Shown here in pieces: positions 36,392 through 44,123 of a DNA stretch of 64,000 nt. Source of the DNA: Rhodococcus sp. KBS0724 (GTDB lineage Bacteria; Actinomycetota; Actinomycetes; Mycobacteriales; Mycobacteriaceae); assembly GCF_005938745.2 (NCBI RefSeq), contig NZ_VCBX02000002.1, forward strand, positions 124,001 through 188,000, read 5' to 3'. A program made the position numbers and the translations under genes. The first letter of the stretch is position 1. Each line of letters opens with the position of its first letter. Below the pieces are notes generated by a model. That model searched no databases, was not told the origin of the DNA, and was given only the letters and a program-made list of their open reading frames with translations.

Positions 36392-38425
36392 ATGTATCGC
36401 ATCGGCATCGACATCGGAGGTACGTTCACCGACCTCGCGGCGGTTGACGAACGTGGGCGGATAGTTATCGCGAAGTCGTCTTCGACCCCCCACGATCCGT
36501 CCGAGGGACTCCTCGAGGGACTCAATGTCCTGGCTGCTGAACTCGGATTGGATCGAGAATCCCTGCTGAAGCAGACAGAGCGCATCGTGCACGGCACAAC
36601 CGTTGCCACCAATGCACTGCTCGAGAGCAAAGGGGCGAAAGTTGCGCTCCTGACCACAGAAGGTCATCGCGATATCATCGAGATGCGCGAGGGCCTCAAA
36701 GACGATCGCTACCGCGTACGTATGGCACCCCCTAGGCCGCTTGTCGAGCGCACCCACCGGATCGGGGTCAAAGAACGGATCCGCGCTGACGGAACCGCCT
36801 CGACACCGTTGACCGCGGAGAACCTGAACAAGGCCGTCGAAGCAGCCGCCGAGCTCGGAGTGGACGCGATCGCGGTGTGCTACCTGCATTCATACAAGAA
36901 CGCAGAGCACGAGATCCAGACAGGTGAGGCGTTGGCAGCGAAACTGCCCGACACGTATATCTCACTGTCTTCTGAGGTGCTTCCGCAGATCAAAGAGTTC
37001 GAGCGGGTATGGACCACCATCGTTAACGCCTACGTCGGACCGGTGTTGTCGAATTACTTAAATCGGTTGAGCGAGAAACTAATAGAGGCCGGGTACAGCG
37101 GCGACGTGATGGTCATGCACTCACACGGTGGTGTCGCCCCGATCGTTGAATCCAGCCGCCTCGCAGCCGGCGCCGTACTGTCCGGACCGGCCGGTGGCAT
37201 CGCGGCTGCTACGTTCGGCGCTACGCTTCTCGACCAGCCTGATCTCATCACCTTCGACGTGGGTGGCACAAGCACGGATATCGCGCTGCTGCAAGATGGA
37301 GAAGCGGCGCTCGCCTCGAACAAGAAGGTGGGTATCGCCAACGTGGCACTGCCTACCCTTGACATCCACACACTGGGTGCCGGTGGCGGGTCGGTCGCGC
37401 GCGTCCGTGGAAAGATCCTGCACGTCGGCCCGGAGAGCGCCGGCGCGTATCCCGGTCCCGCGGCTTACGGCAACGGAGGCACCGGCGCGACAGTCACAGA
37501 TGCGAATGTTGTACTCGGGTACCTTCATCCGAGTAACTTCCTCGGTGGGCGGATGACGCTCGACGCCAAGGCGGCACACGATGCCGTGGGCCTGGTTGCA
37601 GACCAGCTTGGAACCAGCGTCATCGAAGCAGCCGAAGGTATTTCGAAGATCGTCAACACGACAATGGCAGAGGGTATCCGACTGGTCTCCGTCCGCCGCG
37701 GCGTCGATCCCCGGAAGTTTGCATTGATGTCATTCGGTGGTGCGGCAGGCCTACACGTCACTGAAGTCGCGCGCCTGCTCGACATCAAGCGAGTGTTCGT
37801 GCCCAATGTCGCTGCGGTTCTGTCCGCATGGGGCATGCTAGCCAGCGATCTGCGCTACGAGATGGTGCGCTCACACGTCAGCGAGGCATCCGCCATGAGC
37901 ACCGAGAGCCTGCGCGAAATCTTGGGCCGGATGGAGGCAGACGGCAGATCACGACTGGTCGACTTCCATGGCGACGTCCTAGTCCGCTACGCACTGGACA
38001 TGCGGTACGGCGAACAGATCACCGAGATCAGCGTTCCGATCGATGATGTCGATCTCCATGCCGAGGACGCAGTCGACCAGATCGTCGACCGTTTCCACAA
38101 GCGGCACGACGAGCTGTACGCTCACAGCGCGCCGGACCAGGAAGTGGTCATCGTAAACGCCCGCGTGGCCGTCGTCGGCAAACTTCCCGAACTTCACGCC
38201 GCACCGCTGACTCAGCAGTCATGGGAAGGCGTCTCAGAATCTGGAACTCGGAGAATATATCTCGATGGGTGGCGGGATGTTCCGGTCTTCAAGTTCGACG
38301 GGTTGATCCCGGGTGCAAAGGTCGATGGTCCGGCGATCATCGAGTCGCCGACCACCACCGTCCTCCTTCATACCAACGAGGCAGCGTCGGTGACCCCGCA
38401 TGGATGGCTGGACATCGCACTGTGA
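36392..38425 (+). CDS. hydantoinase A/oxoprolinase-family subunit
   Basis: A 677-residue protein beginning MYRIGIDIGGTFTDLAAVDE after AAAGGA. The N-terminal actin-like ATP-binding motif is followed by RIVHGTTVATNALLESKGAK, DVGGTSTDIALL, LDIHTLGAGGGSVARV and HVGPESAGAYPGPAAYG, all standard for HyuA. It activates the substrate with ATP for the HyuB subunit. It is the second gene of the hyuB-hyuA-aminotransferase set, with the spacing of a single operon; the gap to the aminotransferase is 47 bases. Confidence 0.92.
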   Translation: MYRIGIDIGGTFTDLAAVDERGRIVIAKSSSTPHDPSEGLLEGLNVLAAELGLDRESLLKQTERIVHGTTVATNALLESKGAKVALLTTEGHRDIIEMREGLKDDRYRVRMAPPRPLVERTHRIGVKERIRADGTASTPLTAENLNKAVEAAAELGVDAIAVCYLHSYKNAEHEIQTGEALAAKLPDTYISLSSEVLPQIKEFERVWTTIVNAYVGPVLSNYLNRLSEKLIEAGYSGDVMVMHSHGGVAPIVESSRLAAGAVLSGPAGGIAAATFGATLLDQPDLITFDVGGTSTDIALLQDGEAALASNKKVGIANVALPTLDIHTLGAGGGSVARVRGKILHVGPESAGAYPGPAAYGNGGTGATVTDANVVLGYLHPSNFLGGRMTLDAKAAHDAVGLVADQLGTSVIEAAEGISKIVNTTMAEGIRLVSVRRGVDPRKFALMSFGGAAGLHVTEVARLLDIKRVFVPNVAAVLSAWGMLASDLRYEMVRSHVSEASAMSTESLREILGRMEADGRSRLVDFHGDVLVRYALDMRYGEQITEISVPIDDVDLHAEDAVDQIVDRFHKRHDELYAHSAPDQEVVIVNARVAVVGKLPELHAAPLTQQSWEGVSESGTRRIYLDGWRDVPVFKFDGLIPGAKVDGPAIIESPTTTVLLHTNEAASVTPHGWLDIAL

Positions 38426-38472
38426 CATCGATGCAATCGACTCTGTAAAACAATTTTCCGAGAGGTGATCTC

Positions 38473-39777
38473 ATGCCAGAAGCCATAGAAAGGGCTGATC
38501 TGGAGGATGCACTGGCCGACTGCGAACTTCGTTTTGCTGCGGCCAATCCGAACAGTGAACGCCGCCACCATGATTCGATGTCGGCACTTCCGGGAGGAAA
38601 TACGCGGACAGGCCTCCACTACAGTCCGTTCCCCATCGCATTCGAAAGCGGGGAGGCACAGCACCTGACAGACTTCGATGGCCACGTCTACACGGACTTC
38701 CTGGGCGACTACTCCGCGGGCTTGTACGGGCACTCGAACCCGACCATCATGGCCGCTGCGCGCAACGCGTTGGATCGTGGTCTTGTGTTCGGTGGTCCGA
38801 ATGAGCACGAGGCGGATTTCGCCAGGTTGCTGAAGGCGCGCTTTCCCTCCGTGGACCTGCTCCGTTTCACCAACTCCGGTACGGAAGCGAATCTGATGGC
38901 GATGGTCACCGCGCGAGAGGTGACGAGGCGCGATCATATCTTTGTGTTCTCCGGCGGATACCATGGAAGCGTTCTGAACTTCCGCGGCGATGGTCCGCTG
39001 AATGTCCCGTTTCCCTATATCGTTGGTACGTTCAACGATGCCGAAGGATCATACGATGCCATCGAGAGGAACAAGCACAAGATCGCTGCGGTAATCGTCG
39101 AACCCATGCTCGGAGGATCTGGTGCGATTCCGGGATCGACCGACTTCCTCAGTGCTCTCCGCGATGTCACCACCAAACATGGAATTGCGCTCATCTTTGA
39201 CGAGGTCATGACGTCGCGTTTGGCACCCGGCGGTATTCAGGAAATCGTTGGCATCGTGCCCGACATGACTACCTTCGGAAAGTATTTGGGTGGCGGGTTC
39301 GCATTCGGTGCGTTCGGTGGTTCGTTGGAATTCATGGAGCGCTATGACCCAGTGAACAGACGTCGACTGGATCATCCTGGCACATTCAACAACAACACGA
39401 TGACCATGGCTGCCGGCGCAGCAGGGCTTCGCGAAGTATTCACCCCGAATGTGGCTGTTTCGCACAACCTTCGTGGCGATGCGTTGAGAAATGACCTGAA
39501 TGCGTTGTTCGGCAAGCGAGATGTGGCGATGCAGGCGACGGGAATCGGGTCGTTGCTCAATATTCACTTTCAGCGTGGGGTGATTACCGATGTTTCTGAT
39601 GTTGTGCCCCAAGATCCGAAGCGGGCACTGTTTCAGCTCGCAATGATGGAGCACGGATACTATGTATCCCGGCGTGGTTATCTGTCACTATCGCTGCCGC
39701 TGCAGCAGTCCGATCTCGATGGCTTCGTCGGTGCTGTGGGCGAACTGATTGATCAATACTGGCCTCTGCTGCATTAA
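38473..39777 (+). CDS. class III aminotransferase, glutamate-semialdehyde mutase-like
   Basis: A 434-residue PLP enzyme. The conserved parts are TNSGTEANLMAMVTAREVTR (phosphate-binding), SGGYHGSVLNF, the PLP-nitrogen Asp243 in LIFDEVMTSRL and the Schiff-base lysine Lys270 in TTFGKYLGGGFAFGAFGG. The pattern is nearest to glutamate-1-semialdehyde 2,1-aminomutase and related omega- or beta-amino acid transaminases. An AGAGGTGA site precedes the start. Located after hyuBA, it could deaminate the amino acid released by ring opening. Confidence 0.9.
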   Translation: MPEAIERADLEDALADCELRFAAANPNSERRHHDSMSALPGGNTRTGLHYSPFPIAFESGEAQHLTDFDGHVYTDFLGDYSAGLYGHSNPTIMAAARNALDRGLVFGGPNEHEADFARLLKARFPSVDLLRFTNSGTEANLMAMVTAREVTRRDHIFVFSGGYHGSVLNFRGDGPLNVPFPYIVGTFNDAEGSYDAIERNKHKIAAVIVEPMLGGSGAIPGSTDFLSALRDVTTKHGIALIFDEVMTSRLAPGGIQEIVGIVPDMTTFGKYLGGGFAFGAFGGSLEFMERYDPVNRRRLDHPGTFNNNTMTMAAGAAGLREVFTPNVAVSHNLRGDALRNDLNALFGKRDVAMQATGIGSLLNIHFQRGVITDVSDVVPQDPKRALFQLAMMEHGYYVSRRGYLSLSLPLQQSDLDGFVGAVGELIDQYWPLLH

Positions 39778-40372
39778 TCTTAGTCCACAGAGTGAGAAAG
39801 TTCTTAGGCTTCATATAGAGAAAACACCTCCTGAACTGGTAATTCTGCAATTACAGGGTATTCATCCGGTTTACATCGCAAGCGTCACAATTGAAACCAA
39901 ATTCGTCGGCCTCGTGACCAACCCTTGGTTCGCTTACTCTCCGCGGAGTTCTCAACGACCAACACTGCTTGGATTGGATTATCTGCGCAGCCATTGCCCG
40001 CCTTCTGTGAACTGAAGGGACCTTCGACAGCAGCTACAGGTTGCTGCAGCACTCTATTGACACCGAGCATGGCTACGCCCGACCCAGTTTCAACCTATCG
40101 CCGCACCTGCTCACCGATTGGCTTTGGTTCGAACCGTTTACCGACAGTGGCGCTGCACGACCGCCCTCAACTGAATCCACGCCGCTAAATTGTGATCAGA
40201 ACTCACATTGAAGGTGCTGTATAGAACAGTGAATCATGCTTGGCTAGAACCGGTTTCATCGAGAAAAGGCGAACGCCTGACCACTAGGAGCGGCGAATCC
40301 AGGATTCAAAATTAGTGCGCGTAGAGGTGGACACAGACAAGCACAATCTCCTCTATGGGTCATGTGTCATTC
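39778..40372. other. gene-poor tail behind the aminotransferase
   Basis: About 595 bp. One frame near 40025-40190 reads LLQHSIDTEHGYARPSFNLS then PHLLTDWLWFEPF, possibly the end of a lost gene that I do not recognise. The right border is the insertion point of the IS3 relic, with target duplication TTC at 40370-40372. Confidence 0.35.
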
Positions 40373-40675
40373 TGAGGTCCACCCCGAAAAGCGGACAGTG
40401 GTCACGCGACCATCAAGGTCGCGGTCAGTGACTTTTCGTAGTTGTTGGTGCTGAGCATCCCGATCGTGGAGCGTCTACGGCGAGTCTTGTAGATGTGCAT
40501 CTAGTTGTCAACTACAGCAACTAATTCCGATGCGTAGCCGAAAATGTGTCGATAGTAGTACTCATGCTTAAATGTCTACCACAGACTTTCGGCACCAGCG
40601 TTATCCCAGTATATCCCGGTATCTCCCATAGAACGGCGCAACCCGTACCGTTCACATGCCTGCTTCATGACGTTG

Positions 40676-40873
40676 CCGTATCTTGGGCGGATTCAACCGG
40701 TCTATGCAACACCGCGTTGTTCGAGGCTGCGCGGCGAACACTTCGGCCGGGGCCTTCCATCCGAGCACTTTTCGTGGCCGGTTGTTGACTGCCAAAGCGA
40801 TGGCTTCGAGGTCCCCCGCACTCAAGCGAGACAGATCAGTTCCCTTCGGAAAATACTGTCGCAGAATTGGACT
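40676..40873 (-). pseudogene. IS30-family transposase C-terminal fragment
   Basis: The minus strand reads RQYFPKGTDLSRLSAGDLEA followed by IALAVNNRPRKVLGWKAPAE, the standard C-terminal stretch of IS30 transposases, including the last catalytic-domain helix and the RPRKVLGW motif. Only about 60 codons remain, embedded in the IS3 relic. Confidence 0.75.
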
Positions 40874-41435
40874 GGACCCCGAATCTAGATCCCCTTCTTC
40901 AGGGAGTAGTCAGATGTACGCGCAAAGCACGTTGAACCACTCCGACACCGTGTCGGCTGTCGAACTGTTCGCGCAGGGTTACACGGCGAAGTTCGTCGCC
41001 TTGACTCTTGACCTCGCCCCGAACCCTGTCCAAATGTCGTATCAACGATGGCAACTAGCAGGTGCGCTGGTGACGAGAGACCGAAGACAGTACGATTTCG
41101 AGACCAAACTCGAGATCGTGCGTCGCAACGTCTACGGAGAGTCTGGAAGGGCTCTGGCCGAAGAGTAGGACTTGCCCTCGCCCACAACGGTAGCGAACTG
41201 GACGATCATCCACCGATGCGACTGAGAAGACGGATTGCGCCCGAAGGAGCGCGGTAGGCCTCCAACCAATCGCGGGGATTTCGCTGACGAAAAGCGAGCT
41301 CGAGACACTGCGCGCGGAGAACGAACGACTTCGCGCTGAGGTCGCGTATCTGGGAAAATTGCGGGCGTTGAAGTCACAGAGGAACGCCGGGCGAAAGGTC
41401 GAGCTGTCGACGACCTCAAGCCGCACTACCCGCTG
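40865..41435 (+). pseudogene. 5' part of a second IS3-type element (same kind as 50939-53585)
   Basis: A close relative of the element at 50939-53585. It has the same OrfA text (VELFAQGYTAKFVALTLDLA, RRQYDFETKLEIVRRNV), a TAG at 41166 where the other copy codes Tyr, and then the coiled-coil stretch with ELETLRAENERLRAEV (here in a broken frame). It begins with an inverted-repeat-like GGACTGGACCCCGAA near 40870 and stops abruptly at CCGCTG (41435), immediately before the terminal repeat of the enclosing relic. Confidence 0.7.
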
Positions 41436-41448
41436 ACCGGGGTGAACC

Positions 41449-42747
41449 TCATTCGTTGAGGCGCAACGCCAATATTCGCATACGATTGAGGGTAGCCATC
41501 TGCGCTTGAGCACCTGGCGGTAGCCCAGAGGTGTTTGGCGCCTCCCGTGTCAGGCCGTAGGCTTCCACAGAGGGAATTTCGCATAAATCGACGGCATCAT
41601 ATTTCTGACGGCGTCGCTCGAGCGCGTCCTGGATATATGGTGCGAGCTCGGCGTACTTACGGCGTGCTCTTTCCGTTGCGGTCTCGGCGAACTCTGGCAT
41701 GACTTCACTGGCGAATAGAGACAGTGACGCCGAGATCTGATCGTGGGTCATGGTGCCAGCCTGATGTAACAGAACGACCTGATCGATACCGGCGTCGCTG
41801 AAATCCCGCATCCGTTGGGCCAGTTGACGTGGAGTGCCAATTGCGTGACTTCCCATGATCGGCGGGTCGCCACCCAGTTCTTCGCGAACCGCAGCCCAAT
41901 GGGCCGCGATGTCGGTGTGACCTGGGCGATGGCGGCCGAAGGTGTAATAGTGTCGAACGGCATAAGTCCCGAAACCATGGGCCGACATGCCGATCCGCAG
42001 GGCGTCGTCCTCGTCTGCATTGCAATAAAATGGATTCAACATTGCGATGTTCGGATTCACGTTGTGGCCGATAGGAATACATTCAGTCTTGAAGATCTCG
42101 TAGTACTCGTCCACGATGCGCTTTGCTTCACTGGCATCGGCAAAGCCATGGGCGAGGACGCCGACCCCGATACGAGCGGCACGCTGAATCGTTGCTTCGT
42201 CTGAAGCTGCCATCCAAAGAGGCGGGTGTGGCTTCTGGGTTGGTTTCGGCACCACATTGCGAGCCGGCATTGCGAAATGCTTTCCCGTGAATCCTGGAAA
42301 GGGCTCTAGCGCTAACATATTCGAGACCTGTTCGAGTGCCTCGGTCGTCATATCCCGACGTTCTGATGGCTCGATACCGAATCCTTCAAGCTCCATTCTC
42401 GATTTCGAGTCACCAACACCGAAATCGAGACGACCGCCGGAGAGAAGATCCAGTGTTGCTATCCGTTCGGCCACCCTCACCGGTTCGTTGTAGCCCGGCG
42501 GCATCAGCACGATGCCATGTCCCAGCCGAATGCGGTTGGTGCGCTGGCTCGCCGCAGCGAGAAAGATCTCGGGCGCCGACGAGTGTGAATACTCCTCGAG
42601 GAAATGCTGTTCGACGGCCCACGCGTAGTCGTAGCCTAGCGTATCGGCCAGCGCTACCTGATCAAGGCTGCTGGCGAACAGATCGCGTTCCGATTTTTCT
42701 GTCCACGGCCGTGGAAGCTGTTGCGTGAATTGAATTCCGAACTTCAT
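41449..42747 (-). CDS. LLM-class flavin-dependent monooxygenase
   Basis: A 432-residue bacterial luciferase-like TIM barrel starting MKFGIQFTQQLPRPW. It has YDYAWAVEQHFLEEYSHSSA, LGHGIVLMPPGYNEPVRVAE, IATLDLLSGGRLDFGVGD, the flavin region PPLWMAASDEATIQRAARIG and the ending MATLNRMRILALRLNE. It needs reduced flavin, probably from the reductase at 33012-33494. Its TGA stop is the first triplet of an IS terminal repeat; before insertion the frame would have continued MTHDP then TAG, so five residues are missing. A 9-bp-arm palindrome lies upstream. Confidence 0.9.
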   Translation of the reverse strand: MKFGIQFTQQLPRPWTEKSERDLFASSLDQVALADTLGYDYAWAVEQHFLEEYSHSSAPEIFLAAASQRTNRIRLGHGIVLMPPGYNEPVRVAERIATLDLLSGGRLDFGVGDSKSRMELEGFGIEPSERRDMTTEALEQVSNMLALEPFPGFTGKHFAMPARNVVPKPTQKPHPPLWMAASDEATIQRAARIGVGVLAHGFADASEAKRIVDEYYEIFKTECIPIGHNVNPNIAMLNPFYCNADEDDALRIGMSAHGFGTYAVRHYYTFGRHRPGHTDIAAHWAAVREELGGDPPIMGSHAIGTPRQLAQRMRDFSDAGIDQVVLLHQAGTMTHDQISASLSLFASEVMPEFAETATERARRKYAELAPYIQDALERRRQKYDAVDLCEIPSVEAYGLTREAPNTSGLPPGAQAQMATLNRMRILALRLNE

Positions 42748-43054
42748 ACACGACTCCTTTGGCGAAGATCCTTGCCGTACTTGGGATTGATGTCGTGATC
42801 GCTGAAACTGCTGCGATCGGTGCGACTGTACCTGGAGCAAGCGGAAATGCGACGCAATACGAATGGTTTTTCGTTGAGACTGGTCTTCGTACTGGGACAA
42901 GACATTTGGCTAATTCGGATAGTCTCCGAATTAACCGACCAGGTCGTTGTTCCCAAGGGTTGATCACGGCACACGAACCGGGATAGGTCATGACTCACGA
43001 GCGTGGTCGTGCTGGTAACGACTGGAGTTACCGCCCAAGGTGCCCTGTGGCTGG
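42748..43054. other. LLM upstream region
   Basis: A 307-bp non-coding stretch between the LLM gene and the RibB-like gene, with the palindrome at 42911-42933 and an AAAGGAGT ribosome-binding site near 42755 for the LLM gene. Confidence 0.5.
42911..42933. promoter_or_regulatory. 23-bp perfect palindrome upstream of the LLM gene
   Basis: TAATTCGGA (42911-42919), spacer TAGTC, TCCGAATTA (42925-42933): 9-bp perfect arms. It lies about 165 bp upstream of the LLM start, well placed as an operator for a TetR-, MarR- or GntR-type regulator. Confidence 0.5.
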
Positions 43055-44053
43055 CTAGCGCACTCGGGCTTTCTTCGTGTGCGTAGTGACTTTGTCGGTA
43101 CCCGGTGCCGCCAGCCAACGAGCGACGGCGCGCTCAAGTGCGGGCGAAGGTTTGTCGGCACGGAGGAACAGCACCACACCTGCGTCTGACTTGGACAGAT
43201 CACTGAGCATGTCGAACAGTGATTGTCCTCCGACATACCAGGGAAGCCCCAACGTGATCCACTGGGGATCTTCGTAGCGGACCCCGATAATATGCGCCCG
43301 GTGAGCGCGCGAAGGCCGTGCGTCACTGCGCAGTAATGCCGAGTGTTCTTCGCCCGAGACCGAATCCCGGAAGGTGAGGATAGTTAACGGCCCGACCGGT
43401 GACTCGACTTCCGATGCCACGCCAAGAGGCAATATCTCGACACCTGCGTACCGGTCGATGTCCTCGACGTCTCGGGACGACAACCAGACAAGATCTTGCT
43501 TGCGAGCGAAGTCGACCCCTTCTGCACCCGTCGCCATGCGAGTGGGATCGGCGATCCCGACCATTTCGGCAAGCGCAACCGCCGGACGGAGCCCTGCCAT
43601 CCTCGCTAACGTGAGAGAAATCGAACCCAGATCCATCCCCGATGGCGAGGACCGTAGTGGGACAACGTGTCCCGGTCGGGTAAACGATGTTGGAGTTGAG
43701 TCCGGATCGGCGAGGTATCGTGCAGTCTCGGCGCGGTCGGACGCGGATATCCCGGTTCCGGTGTCCTTCTTGGTATCCACGCTGACGGTGAAAGACGGAC
43801 GATCTGTAGTGGCAGTCGGCATTGCGGGAAGTTCGAGTCGATCGCATTCGGTCGGAGGTAGCGCGACTGTTACATAGCCGGACGAGAACCGGATGATGAA
43901 GCTCATCTGCGAGGTAGAGGCAAGCTCGGCGGAGAGGATCAATTCGACATGACCCCCAGTCGTTTCATCACTGATGAAAACGACCGGACGCCCCGCAGCA
44001 AGGTCCTCGAGCGCCTGCGCCAGTCGGTGCTCGAGGATTCTGGGCGCGCTCAC
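43055..44053 (-). CDS. divergent RibB-like protein (dihydroxybutanone phosphate synthase fold)
   Basis: About 332 residues. The N-terminal ~200 follow the RibB (3,4-dihydroxy-2-butanone-4-phosphate synthase) pattern: LAQALEDLAAGRPVVFISDE, GISASDRAETARYLADPD, FTRPGHVVPLRSSPSGM and LARMAGLRPAVALAEMV. The catalytic RENEGD loop is replaced by TTGGHVE, so normal activity is doubtful. The C-terminal part resembles a degenerate GTP cyclohydrolase II domain. A GTG start (44053) is chosen for its GGAG site; a TTG at 44107 is possible. The location among flavin-dependent enzymes suggests a flavin-supply or binding role. Confidence 0.7.
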   Translation of the reverse strand: MSAPRILEHRLAQALEDLAAGRPVVFISDETTGGHVELILSAELASTSQMSFIIRFSSGYVTVALPPTECDRLELPAMPTATTDRPSFTVSVDTKKDTGTGISASDRAETARYLADPDSTPTSFTRPGHVVPLRSSPSGMDLGSISLTLARMAGLRPAVALAEMVGIADPTRMATGAEGVDFARKQDLVWLSSRDVEDIDRYAGVEILPLGVASEVESPVGPLTILTFRDSVSGEEHSALLRSDARPSRAHRAHIIGVRYEDPQWITLGLPWYVGGQSLFDMLSDLSKSDAGVVLFLRADKPSPALERAVARWLAAPGTDKVTTHTKKARVR

Positions 44054-44123
44054 CGCAGACTCCGAGTTCGTGGTGTCTGGTACATGTGTGCCCCTTCTCT
44101 GGATCAATCGAGTTCGAAAAGTT

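Larger units (their letters stand above)
40373..41451 (-). mobile_element. IS3-family relic (inverted copy of the 51739-53030 element) with TSD TTC
   Basis: Both ends are those of the intact element at 51739-53030, in reverse orientation: TGAGGTCCACCCCGAAAAG at 40373 and the complement of TGAGGTTCACCCCGG at 41437-41451. TTC precedes the first end (40370-40372) and follows the last (41452-41454), a 3-bp target duplication as expected for IS3. About 300 bp of the OrfB end is preserved (40373-40672) with many mutations. The middle has been replaced by an IS30 fragment and the 5' half of another IS3-type element. The insertion lies in the last codons of the LLM gene and created its present stop. 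Confidence 0.8.

Noticed and set aside
34699..38425. Acetone/acetophenone carboxylase
   Set aside because: HyuA/HyuB-like subunits also form carboxylases, but no small gamma subunit is encoded nearby; a cyclic-amide hydrolase is preferred, though not proven.
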